From Agapetus fuscipes (lineage: Eukaryota > Arthropoda > Insecta > Trichoptera > Glossosomatidae), in contig OX637332.1 in assembly GCA_951799405.1 (NCBI GenBank), positions 31,100,832-31,164,831 of the forward strand: a stretch of DNA of 64,000 nucleotides. The letters are read 5' to 3'. The notes beneath the pieces are model-generated. The model saw nothing but the letters and a program-made list of their open reading frames with translations. It made no database searches and had not been told where the DNA came from. Both the position numbers and the translations under genes were made by a program. Every line of letters begins with the position of its first letter. Positions within the stretch are counted from its first letter, which is position 1. Positions 9,032 to 22,100 of this stretch are shown piece after piece.

Positions 9032-9925
9032 GGCTTTTGCAAAAGCATAAGTAGGACGGCAAGAGTTGCAGGGTGTATGTCCATTTGAGATTTGATTTTT
9101 ATGTTGTAGGTTCACATGAGGCATGTGCAAGCGCGAACTTGTACGTGTCTGGTTGTGAGAATGCATGTAATGTGAATCTTCAATGTAACTTATCCTTGCA
9201 ACTTAGATTAGATTAGATTAGATTAGATAAGTAAATAAATAATAGGATGATTCAATTTGGTGAGCCCGGTTTTTGTATTAAGGCGTGTTATAAAGCTAAA
9301 TCTGCCATTTTTGTGTCTTACACTTTATGGTCTTAGCAAAATAGTTACATTAATGAAAAAAATCACGCATATTTATTATTTTTTTTATCTTAATTATAAA
9401 GCTTAAACAAAATATATAACTTAAGAATTGCCACCACAAAAAAATATTTAAAAAAACGCGTTTTTTTTTTACATTTTTTTTTTTTTCTTTCCTTTATTTA
9501 ATTAAAATTTAATTAATTTAGTAGTTTCAGTTTTTCCATATTTACTCAAAAACTATTGACATTATTGAAAAAATGTTAAGTATTGAACCTAAACAATGTA
9601 TAGTTCTGTAAGTAAAAAGCAAAAAAAAAATCCAAAATACAGCACACACGAAAAAAAAGCTAAAAATGTAAAAAAACGCGTTTTTTAAATATTTTTTTGT
9701 GGTGGCAATTCTTAAGTTATATATTTTGTTTAAGCTTTATAATTAAGATAAAAAATTAATAAACATGCTTGATTTTTTTCATTAGGTACTGTAACTATTT
9801 TGCTAAGACCATAAAGTGTAAGAAACAAAAACGGCAGATTTAGCTTTAAAACACGCCTTAATACAAAAACCGGGCTCACCAAATTGAATCATCCTAATAT
9901 TTATTTACTTATGCTTTTGCAAAAA
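9032..9925. repeat. Large foldback element with ~230-bp arms
   Basis: The left arm (from cttttgcaaaagcataagta, then 9227-9475) is the inverse complement of the right arm (9665-9925). Inner landmarks are ggtgagcccggtttttgt, cttacactttatgg and aaaaacgcg on the left, with their complements on the right. The central ~190 bp is A/T-rich. An R-family copy at 9054-9226 splits the left arm. No ORF, so it is a non-autonomous element. A single arm of the same family lies at 2632-2800. Confidence 0.8.
9054..9226 (+). repeat. R-family repeat, 5'-truncated, with 7-bp target duplication
   Basis: Starts inside the family at ggacggcaagagttgcaggg and ends in (GATTA)n. Flanking ATAAGTA occurs at 9047-9053 and 9227-9233. 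Truncation at the 5' end plus a target duplication is what LINE-type target-primed insertion produces. Confidence 0.85.
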
Positions 9926-10012
9926 CTATTTGTCAAGTAATTCAACCAAGATGTTCATATATTCACATTTCTCACGTCTAATTTGTTGTTTTTCTTGTTA
10001 TTGTTGAAGCAG

Positions 10013-10151
10013 GGGAACGCCAAGGCTCCGGCGTACTACATGGGGGGCGCAGGGTCTGCCAGCACCCTCCCTAGGGGGGGCTCCCTCATCAGGGCCTACT
10101 CCCCTGCCAGCGGGGCCCCAGTGCCGGCAGACAGAGTCAAGTCACTGCCAG
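10013..10151 (+). CDS. SRCIN1-like exon a
   Basis: Acceptor tgttgaagcag (AG 10011-10012), preceded by a T-rich tract; donor CCAG|GTAACC. Phase 0 to phase 1, 139 nt. It encodes a Gly/Ser/Pro-rich stretch including APAYYMGGAGSAS and RAYSPASGAPVPADRVKSLP. It is low complexity with basic and Tyr residues, typical of the disordered N-terminal part of this adaptor family. Codon GC content is far above that of the flanking intron. Confidence 0.85.
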
Positions 10152-13100
10152 GTAACCAATCAATAACTGTTCATTTCAATGAATTATACTGGATCCAAAA
10201 TACCATTTGTGTGTTTGACGCGTACCCCGAGAGAACTCAACAACTACGGTATAACAAAGTTTGTGGTAATTGTCAGGTTTAGATTGGAATTACGGTCGAT
10301 TGTAATATTTACAATAATAATAACTAAACAGTTTAAAATTGTTACAATTGTATAGGAGAAAAAATCAGTTCATCCTCAGTCGTCGTGCAGAGAGGATGCC
10401 TCGTGAAGACGTTAGCTACGTCGCTAACGAAACGTCGAGAATAATTTAAGTTTTCTTGTAACGGTTCGTGTAATATCCGATCAAAAAAAAATTTTTTTTT
10501 TAAACTGTTTACTTGTAATTATTGTAGATAAAGTTTGTCGTATCAAATAAAGTTGGGATGGGGTGCTGGTTATAAATTTTGTAAAATTATCCCGCGTGTT
10601 TGAGCGAACTGCTCAGGGAAAATATCTGAATCGCAGACTATTCAGTCAAAGATTATTATAAAGGACTCACCGAATTCAAAATTTTACCATCTTCTACAAC
10701 TGATAATGTCAGGCAAGATATAGGGACGCCGGGGAAGATGCGCAAGCCCATCCTCATACCCGTTCCGTTTGTACACTCCCATCCGGGGAAGCGTATCACA
10801 GAACGCTCATGCAATGCCATATCTTTTTTGTGGCGGAAGGCCTTCTACTTGGTCTACTTGTTCGTTAAGGGAACAAGGCAAAATCCGAAGTTGCTGATTC
10901 GATGCAACTGCATCGGGATGCGCTCCTTGCTATTTCGTACTAATCACAAGGAATTTGTGGTTGGTGTCCTCAATCGACCGGATGAACGTCGCAGAAGGCA
11001 GACGTCGTGGTAGCGCAAAATGCCAGACTGGATTGGGGTTAAAGATGTAGAGGATTTGTGAAGTCTTTGCCGCAGTAATCGCATAGGTAGGTACGTCAGA
11101 AGAACCTGGCAAGGCACTCACAGAAGAAGAACCTGGCACACAATTATATTATAAATAATCCAACATAAGAAAACCCCTTTGATGATGATGAGTTGATAAT
11201 TTCTTTATAGCGTCGTTTCGTGATGTAGTCACTCCAAGGGCGCTTGTGCGTGTGATGCCAGAAATTTTCTTGTCTTCAGTGCATTCCGGAACTTTCCATG
11301 GTCCTCTAGCTCTCTCACATGATGTAGCAGGTGGTTCCAGTCCAGAGGACCAGCAACTGCAACTGCAACTGAACATGTTGTATGACAAACTGTGTACGAC
11401 TACGTCTATCTCGAATCCATCTTATTGCGTAGATTTCGTACAGATCTAAATATGATAATCAACCCGATTACTATGTTCAACCTTTACACCTTTTCGTGTC
11501 TTTGATTTGATCAGAATATTTATTCACTTGCCGTTGATTGTAACATTAATTCATCAATCAAGGTGCTCCTCCGAAGCCTTTGCGAGCCTACGGCAGCACC
11601 ACGTCTATCCGTGGTGGATCTGAGCGGTGCTATCCATTCTCTGCTTCTGGAGACGCCATCCGGGGAGGAGATCAGCTCTACAGCCTTCCTGGTACTATTT
11701 TCATTTTACTCATCCCAAATATCTCTCCTGGGCCTTCTTCATCCACCAGTAATTCATATAAATTTCAATATAGCCTAATCATCGTTGTAGAGACCTACAT
11801 ATTTTTTTTATCCCTATGAGGGATCGTCACGATCAATTTAAACTTCACAAAATATGTATGGAAATTCAAATACTTTCAAAGGGCGTTGTGCTTACTAGAA
11901 TTTCTGGATATTGACTCCTGCATGTGATACAGAGGAGAATAGAAGAACGACGGGCTCCAGATTGAAGTATACCAACTTGGGATAAGAACCTATGGCTGCG
12001 GATTCGCAGAATCTCAAGATCCAACTTTTGTGTTGCAGTACCGAAAGTCCAAGTTGTCTTAAAGATGCACAAGAAAAATAAGAAGACGCGCTGTTTTAGA
12101 TTCCTTAAAAATACCATTACTGACGTGAGGCTGAAATCCCGTCGAGAGTTCAGTTGGTAGAATCAGATGGCAAGGGTTCGATTCCTATCGAATGTGTCAG
12201 ACATGATTTCCCATGTTTACTGAGTGACATCTCACAAGCTTCAATGTGTGCGTGTGTTTCATGGCTTATCTAGAAAAAATATCTCTGCAAAATCGCCTCC
12301 TGGATCTACTCCATCTCATTGTGTCCTCCATTTCACAGGTTATTCGTACGTGGTTATTGCGGATGCGATCTCCCAATGTTTTGCTCGTGATCATTCTAAG
12401 AACTTACTAACGTGGTGTTTGAAATACTTCCAGCTGATCGCATACACAACGACGGCTATATGTCTTCACCTGAACGTGGTTCTAGAGGCGCATACGAAGA
12501 GCCCTACTATACCCAGTACGTGGGACCGACACGCGGAGCTATGACGCCAGTTATAGACGAAGAAACTGGGTAAGTTATATATATATAACATAGGCTAATT
12601 TTGTGAGCATTGTATTCATGTGAATCACATTTTCATGGCTCTTGTCAAGATTGATCGACGCTAAACAGTGTCAATTCGAGGCCAGGGCTGGAAGTCTCGT
12701 CACCACGGTAATTCGTATCTACCGAATATCGGTAATATTTGTATGACTGTCGTATATCGTATTTATATGATTTCTATTTTGTCGGGGTTATGGCCGAGAG
12801 GGCCAAGTGAGCTGATCTTTCTAGCGTGTTTCGAATGGAACAACGTTGGTTCGATCCCCGCTTGGGTCATTTGACCATAACTTTGACCCTGGTTCAACAG
12901 ATGTTATTGGGTAATTATTATTTAAGAATTCATTGAAAATAAACAATAATGAATTATTAAATTATGATATTAATACCTGTTTCTGGCCAGGCAGAATAGG
13001 TTGGTGAATTGCATTTCTCTTCACAAATCTATTTAAAAAAAAAATGACGGTCTATTAATCCAAGATGGCTGCAAGTGAACAGCTGATTAGTCTTCATACA

Positions 13101-16100
13101 AATATTACCGATATTCGTTAGGTAAGAATTACGGTGGTGATGAGACTTCCAGCCCTGGGGATCGTTCTTTGCTTTTGGAAAGTTTAACTAACGGACTTTG
13201 ACTGGTGTATGCATACAGTTTCATAGTTATGTGTATTATTTTGATTTGTAATATTTAGAAATAATTTTTATTTGATTTTTTTTACAGTTCGAGTGACCCT
13301 TTAACCAATCGAGGCTTGATTCTCAATCCATATCCATAATAATGTGTTCTCTATCTCATGACTGTAGGGACTGGAAAATAGCGGTGTTATTTTTTTGTGA
13401 ATTTCGGTGTGCTTTTTTGGGAAATTCGCGTTATTTTTGACCGAAAACAGGGAAATTCGGTTTTATTTTTTAGCGTTGATTTGATCAAAATGAAGGTTGA
13501 TATAATTGCAAAACAATATATATTACTAATATTTACACTTTAATATATAAACAACAATATTTACATACGAAAACAATGAATAAACAGCATTTGAATCAAT
13601 ACGAGTACCTACATAACTTACAAAAAACCGCTTACAACAATATTAATATTTCAATGACGCACTGAATATCCTGCAATATCAAATCCTTAAAAAATAATTA
13701 ATTTTTGTGCATCCAGTCTCTGAGATGAGGGTTATCCAATTTTTCAAGGGATGTTGGCCTCAACTGTGCTCTTGGCCAATCCAGCAACAGCTACACTCCT
13801 TGAAGTATTTTCCTTCATTGATGTCACGATTGAAGTCTGTTTGGGTGATCCAGGACAGTTCTGCATATTTTTAATTTTTTTATATATTTTTTTTTATATT
13901 TAATTATTTTAAAATAGATTTGTGAATAGGAATGCAATTCTCTTACCTATTCTGCCTGGACAGAAACAGGTATTAATATCATCAATTAAAAATTCATTAT
14001 TGTTTATTTTAATGAATTATTAATTAATATTACCCAATTACATATGTTGAACTAGGGTCAAAGTGATGGTCAACACCTTCTCTCAGGGTCAGTCTCCCCT
14101 CCACTGACCCACGCCCTGTATATCCATCCCATCCGGGGATGTGTCACAGGACTCGCATGCAAAATTTATGTGAGATACGAGTGGCAGGAGCCCTCCCGTG
14201 AAGCTACACTTTCCCAAGTGTTTACACAAAGCAAAGGAGGCTCAGAAATCACTGAAAGGTTATAGCCGTGAGGGTTTAGGGCTCGAGGATTTTAAATTTA
14301 CAAACAAAAATGCAAAGTGATTCTGAGCGTCTTAACATATGACTTAAGGCCTAAATTCGAGATGTTACTACTGAGACTGTTCGGGAGGTGCTCTCCTGAC
14401 TAAGTGACCAACCACCATAGAGGTGGGAAAGAAAAAAGAAAAGAAGAAAGAATGTCGGTCTAATTAGACCGACGAGTTCCCGCCATAGCTTGCACAAAAC
14501 TTTGAGAAAGCCTCAAAGCTGGATTTGTGGGACATCAAAGGTGAAAAGTTATGGTCAAATGACCCAGGCGGGGATCGAGCCAACGTTGTTCTATTCCAAA
14601 CACGCTAGAAAAATCAGCCCACTTGGCCCCCTCGACCATAACACCGACCAATTTTACTGTGCTTTGCACCTTGCAAAGGTTTTTCGCAGGAATTTTTTCT
14701 CTCACACGAAATCGTTGCGTTGCAAAAGCGACACATGACAACTTTTTCCCACAATTTCTGCTAAAAGTAAGAAAATTCGCGATATTTGCATAAAACCTCA
14801 ATTTCGCGTTATTCGCATAAAAACCTCAATATTCGCGACCAAATTCGTTTTATCGCGATCGCGAAATTTTCCAGTCCCTACTCATGAGTTATGAATTGAT
14901 CTTTCTGGACTTGTTTATAGTCATTCCGTCCCCTTAGTGCTTGTTTGTCTTATGTCCATCAGAGGTAATTAATTTGCCTTGTGAAAACTGGGCATTGACT
15001 ATAAAAATATGCTTTACCTTTTTGTTACTTAACTCAAATTGTGTAGAATATGATCTTTAAGACAATTTCATAGAAAGCTTATATTTGAATCAAATCGTAG
15101 ATAAGGCAAACAAGCACTGGTGGGACGATTCGTTATTAACTCTCGATCTCTCTATTCCTTGACTTATAGGTTGGTATGAGACTGACCACCCATACTGTAA
15201 AAAATGGTTCACTTTGCCAATGCCACCCCTGTTTCAGGGAAGGTCGGCAAGAGTTGCAGAGCTTATCTTCATTTGAGATGTTTTTTTTTTTATATTGTAG
15301 GTCCACATGCGGCATGTGTGAGCGCGAAATTATGCGTGTCTGCTTTTGGGAATGCATTAATTATGAATCTCAAATGATACATATCTTTGCAACTTAGATT
15401 TAGATTTAGGTCTCTCAAAGTTTTCCTTTCGCATTGAAGGTGTTTTATTTCCAGCGTGCACACTTATAGACTAACCAAATGTACAGAGGAAATGTTGAGT
15501 GTGATTGTGCAAAAATATCACTCATAAAATAAATAAATAAAAATTCAGGGTTCGGTGGTTAACACAGTGAAAGTCCATTGTATATTAATTAAATAACACA
15601 CAGTTTTAATTCACTTTTATTTTATTTAAATTATGTCTAACGTTTTCGCCTAAAAAGGCATCCTCAGGACAATGACAATCAAAATTAAAATTAGAATTTT
15701 AATTTTTGATTGTCATTGTCCTGAGGATGCCTTTTTAGGCGAAAACGTTAGACATAATTTAAATAAAATAAAAGTGAATTAAAACTGTGTGTTATTTAAT
15801 TAATATTAATTAACATAAAATAAATCATTTTATATCGTACTTTATATTCTAGCACTTAAAGATTAAGTGGCTGTCTTTCTTTTCCATTTAGTGATGCGGC
15901 CATGTTGGAGGACGATCAGTATTCTCTCTACAGTGTCAAGATTCCGCCTGGACCTCGTCCTGCCGCCAGGGGCGCTCCTTACGATAACAACAGGTAGGAA
16001 AAGTACATCAGTCTACTTATTCAATAGCTACTTTTTCACCAAAAATCTGCAAACATCATGGTTGTTTCTAATTTTAATGTAACATATTTTTTTAAATCAT

Positions 16101-19100
16101 TAGCGTTGATTTCTCCACCCTGAAGGGCTATTCTACTGAATTCCTTACATTTTGGATATCAATCAAGTTTTTGATGTCCATATACCTATATTATTATTTA
16201 TTGATTTAAAAAAAATGTAATTTGTCGTGTATGCTCCTTGACTTATAGGTTGGTATGCGGCGGACCACTCATGCTGTAAATATGGTTCACTTTGCCAATG
16301 TCACCCCTGTTTCGGGGAAGGACGGCAAGAGTTGCAGGGTGTATGTTCATTTGAGATTGGGTTGCGCGAAATTATGCGTGTGTCTGCTTGTGGGAATTCA
16401 TTTAATATGAATCTCAAATGATACATATCTTTGCAAATTAGATTTAGATTTAGAATCCAAGTCGGAGCTTGCTAGCGCTTGCGAAAGAACTTCATAGAAA
16501 AAAAATCACGAAAAAATATTTTTTTGGACACGAATCGCTATCTCGTCGCTTGAGGTCATAAGGAGTTTAGTGGAATAGCGCTTTTGATATCCTGCGTTGT
16601 CCTCAATCCCTTTCCCACACATATTTCCAACTGCAAAGAATATTGACATAAATATTGTATGCTCTCCTTGCTTGATACTCCTTGCTAGATATAAGCTGTG
16701 TGTAGTAGAAAAGAGAGTGGTCTTTAGAAAGAAGCTTAAAACCCATCTTTTTTCAGTTGCACAACCTGCGTCTTTGTGGGGACGGAAGATCATAAGACGC
16801 CGCTTTACAAATATATTATTTGTTAACAATATAAAAATAACAATAATAAATAAAATAAAAAGTTTTGAAAAATATTTGTAACCAATCTGCTCCTGAAGAT
16901 GCCTCATTAGGCGAAAATGCTCGAGCATAAAAAATAAATAAATAAGTGAATTAAAACTATGTTTAACCCATTTGAATTTTTAAATAATTAAAATAAAATA
17001 AAATTCTTCACGAGGAGTTGATTTATTTCCTCGAATGCTTTCGGTGTTATCACGCCAGTATCAAGAGAACGACAAACATATCTAAAAATTACAAAAGCGC
17101 CACCTAAAACTGTCTCCGGAATTCAATTTTGTAACTTTAAAGTTTGTAAGTTGTTTTCTTAATAATGGGGTGACAACACAAAAAGCGCTCGAGGAAATAA
17201 ATCGACTGATAAAGAAAAACTTTATTTTTATATTATTTATACTTTATTAATTTAAAATGAATCTTGACAATGTCAAAACCCTTAAACTTTGTTTTATTGT
17301 TATTAATTAACTTTTATTTTGTAACGTATGGAAACTCTATTCTAACTTGTGTAATTGAAAATTAATATTTAAGATTGCTAAAATATATGTTTGCTTGCGC
17401 TGCGTAAAATAGATATTATTGCGAATTATATTTGCCATTCAAATTTCATGAAAACTCAAACACTTTCATTCAATTTTTTGTTTTCCGAATGTTCAAACAT
17501 ATTTTTTTACTTGCTTCGCATAGATGCCACACACAAATATGTGATTCGTTTAAGAACAAATTCGGCAATGTAGGTATTTTTGGAAAATAAGATAAATATG
17601 TGGAAATGACGAGAATCATTTTCATGTATTAATCGCATTTCTGAAGGAATATCTTAGGTTGCCACCTTTGGTTCTTTGCGGATCATATAAAAGTTAAAAC
17701 GTAATATATATAGGATATTATTTTTTTGTGGACACAACTACTTCTTGAATCTTGGATGGAACTTCGCTTTTTTTTTTTTTTTAAGAAATCCTGTGCCGGA
17801 GACTCCCTAGATTCTAAAGACTCTAGGGGTCTATGACACTTGTTGTAGTGCCGCAGAGGTGTACGAGCTTGGTCGTCGCTACAAAGCGCCAATACTCAAG
17901 CAAGACCCAATTGCTGTAAGGCTGGATGGACCTTTGGTGACCGCGGTCATTGGTAAAGATTTATGAATTTTTCAACCCAGCGAAGAGCACATGCGAAATA
18001 TAAATGGTATATTTTTGTGCGCCGCCAGGATTAGAATCCACAACCTTCCATTTACGAGTCCGAAGTGTTGCCACTACGGACTATGGACCGGTCCAAGATG
18101 CCAACGACACGCGGTGTACCTGAGCGGTTACCCATCCAAGAACTGACCATGCCCAATGTTGCTTAACTTCGGTGATCTATGGGAACCGGTGCTTTCAACA
18201 TGGCTAACGTCGTTGACAAAACTTGTACCACATTTTCAGATATTTTCTTCAGATTTTCTTCGCCTTCCTCCAGCTGCGAAATATATCTTGAGTTCTTATT
18301 TTTTTCTGCAAATCATGTGAAGACCATTCAACAGTTCAACCCATATATCATCAACCATAGTTCAACCCATTCTCACCAAAAGCATCATTCATTCTGGTGA
18401 GTATCAAGTGGAGCTCCTCTGCTGTGACGGCCAAGGGAAATTTGGAACATTCCGACTCTACTGTCAAAATGATTTCTATTCATTTGAATCTTTTCAATCG
18501 GACCTTACTGGTTCGTAGCTCAGTGGTAACACTGCAGACTCTGAATGGGAAGGTTGTGGGTTCTAATCCCGGCGGAGCACAAATAATATACCATTTATAT
18601 TTTCAAATTTGCTCTTCGCTGGGTTGAAAAATTCATAAACCTTTACCAATGACCGGTCACCAAAGGTCCATCCAGCCTTACAGCAACTGGGTCTTGCTTG
18701 AGTATTGGCGTTTTGTAGCGACGACCAAGCTTGTACACCTCTGCGGCACTACAACAAGTGTCATAGACCCCTAGAGTCTTTAGAATCTAGGGGTCTATAG
18801 TCAACGACGTTAGCCATGTTGAAAGCACTGGTTCCCATAGATCACCGAAGTTAAGCAACGTTGGGCGTGGTCAGTACTTGGATGGGTGACCGCTCAGGTA
18901 CACCGCGTGTCGTTGGCATCTCGGACCGGTCCGTAGTCCGTAGTGGCAACACTTCGGACTCGTAAATGGAAGGTTGTGGATTCGGATCCCGGCGGAGCAC
19001 ACAAAAATACCATTAATATTTCGAATGTGCTCTTCGCTGGGTTGAAGAATTCATAAGCCTTTACCAATGACCGGTCACCAAGGGTCAATCCAGCCTTACA

Positions 19101-22100
19101 GCAACTGGGTCTTGCTTGAGTATTGGCGCTTTGTAGTGACGACCAAGCTCGTACACCTCTGCGGCACTACAACAAGTGTCATAGACCCCTAGAGTCTTCA
19201 GAATCTAGGGAGTCTCCCGCACAGGATTTTCTTAAAAAAAAAAAAAAGAATCTAGGGAATCTCCCGCACAGGATTTCTTAAAAAAAAATTATAAAAGTAT
19301 TCTAAAATATATTTGCAAGCTAGCTTCTACTCTAAATACATTATTTGAGGCATCAAACCACTTTCGGAGGACCTCTCTGCGTCATCCCTGAATCTGAGAA
19401 GAGGAATAAAATGATAGAAGTAAATAATCAAATGCCCAGGTTTTCTTTGCAATGTTCATATTAAGTTTGCGCGAATAGGGTTGCAAAAAAGTGAGAAATC
19501 AGTTAAGCAAATTCGACAAAAAGTCATTTCATCTTATCTAGTATGTTCAATGGATTTGCTTTTAAGATTTTTTTTAAATTTATTATTTTATTTGAATAGG
19601 TGACCTCCACTTCAACTGAAGAGGTTGGCTTCAGGCCACCCCCCTTACCTGTGAAAATAAATTGGCTTTACTCGCCACATGCGATTCCTTCGAGAATAAC
19701 TTTGGACCAGTCCGTAGTCCAGTGACAACACTTCGGACTCGTAAATGGAAGGTAGTGGATTCGAATCCCGGCGGAGCACAAATTTATATTTCCAAATGTG
19801 CTCTTCACTAGGTTGAAAAATTCATAAACCTTTACCAAAGACCGGTCACTGAAAGGTTCATCCAACCTTACAACAACTGGGTATTGCTTGAGAATTGGCG
19901 CTTTCTACAGCGACGACCAAGCTCGCAGAGGGCTCTTGAGGTGTGACACACACAAAAACAGCGCTCACCAAATAAATCATCCTAATATTATTATTTATTA
20001 TTAATAAGCTGCAATACATGTGTGTTTGTGTGTAATTGCGAAGTCTTGCAGATTTATTGAGCATGACAAAATAAAAATTAAATACCTGAAAGAAAACCAA
20101 AGTGGATATTTAATATCTTTGTAACTAAGATAGATTATTAGGATTTTCTGGTGTTTATTTGTGCAGTACGCTTAACCAATGGAATGAAGTTTCAGGAAAG
20201 GTCGGCAAGAGTTGCAGGGTGTATGTTCATTTGATATTTGGGTTTTTACGTCTTAGGATTGCACTCGACACATCCTTTTGAGCTCCTCCTAGGAGGAACA
20301 AAGCATTTCAAGATTGGTTCGTTTTGCATTATCATAGTTAGTATGCGGCTTACCACCCGTGCTGTAGAAAATGGTTCACTTTGCCAATGCCCCCCTGTTT
20401 CACGGAAGGTCGGCAAGAGTTGCAGGGTGTACACATACGGCAAACTCTATGTGTCTGCTTGTGAGAATACATATAATATGAATCCATATTACATATCTCT
20501 GCAACTTAGATTAGATTACATTAGAAATGTAAACATTCTCTGGGGAAATGTATGCTTTTGTTTGGTAGGTAAGATTTTAACCTAACAATAAACACTAAAC
20601 TAACATTCATTCATTTCACTTTTTAAACCATATAAGTAGATAGATTTACACTTAAAAATATTTCAGACCATGTTTACTTGCGCTGTGTCTGCGTTTTTAA
20701 TACATTACCACGAGTATAAAACATGGCCTAAAACTCACCTTCAATTCGTAAATAAAAAGTGTATGGAATATACGATGGGCACTTCTGCAAGGCGATTTAG
20801 TTTCTGTACTTTTTTTCGATTTACGCAATCGAGGTGACTTTTACGCAATTTTTTGCACTAGGTGCAGTGTTATCTTTTTTTTAAATTGCATGTAAATTAT
20901 GTGCATGGTTGCAATCAATTATAATATAACAGTGTTTGATTGATTAACATATTCTGTGTTTTCTTGGAAATGAAATAATAATTAATTAATGATTTTATAT
21001 TAGAATCGACACGGAACAAATTTTATAGACAGTAAAATTGGGACGTCACACAGCCGGATTGCTAGGGAAATGGTAAAGATGGGAAAAGAATGGGCGATTG
21101 TGAAAGAATGGGATATACAAAGTGAGTGTAAAAGAAGAAAATGTACGAAAAGGGTGATGGATATGAATGAATGGAAAGAGGTATGTTAGGATAGGAAGAA
21201 ATAGAGGCAGCTCTGCAGAGGCTCTGGTCACCACTAGTAGAATGGCGACAGAGTTACAGTTACAGTTCAGTATTTAAATCAAAGATTCCTTCACTTATAG
21301 GTTGGTATGAGACTAACCACCCATACTGTTAAAAAAAATGGTTCACTTTGCCAATGTCACCCCTGATTCAGGGAAGGTCGAATGTTAATTTGAGATTCGG
21401 TTTTTATATTTTATATTGTAAATCACATGTGGCATGTTTAAGCGCGAACTTATACGTGTCTGCTTGTGGGAATGCATTTAATATGAACATCAAATATAAT
21501 ATATCTTTGTAACTTATATTATAGATTTTAGATTCATTTGCTTATGGGTGTCCCTTTTTCTTATTTCTTACACCAAGATATCGCAATCCTCTAGATGTAC
21601 CTACTCCTCATATCTTAACTGCCATCTCAAATTGAAGTGTGCATGTCATTCAGTTGAACTGCAAGGGAGATCTGGGTCTGTGATTGCACCAAATACAGAA
21701 TATGAGTTATTGGTTTGCCTGGCAGCGGTGATTGTCTGGTTATAATTTACACTGTTCCAATGCATGTGAATAAAATATAGCTAAATTATCACAAAGATTA
21801 CTCAGCATTATTAGGTATAGTTTTAGAACTGTGAGTCAGAAAATACAGAACAGTCAGACAATCTGTGTCGATTGCGTAACTCAGTTACAGAATAAAGTGG
21901 TTGGTTTAGACTCAGGCCCGGATTAACCCCTCTGGGGGCCCTGGTGCGGGGTAAAGCTCGGGGCCCCCTACAGCCCCCGCCCTCCCCACCCCTCCTCCAT
22001 GAAAATCCCCTCCCGTCCCTCCTACTTTTCCATAACCTCAAAGATGCATATATTTTCCGAAAAAAAATTCGTTGAAGTTTTTTCCATACAATATTTTTTA

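Noticed and set aside
9193..9230. Telomere-like repeats
   Set aside because: (GATTA)n/(TTAGA)n runs are short tails of R elements, not the insect TTAGG repeat.
11246..11449. Possible exon in the intron between exons a and b
   Set aside because: Open frame but no phase-compatible splice pair and no recognisable peptide.
16506..16928. 140-residue minus-strand open frame
   Set aside because: Overlaps a repeat tail, with no domain, splice context or codon bias; AT-rich chance frame.
18800..18917. Functional 5S rRNA gene
   Set aside because: Fused directly to SINE-B with the same junction seen in another copy, and no T-run terminator follows.
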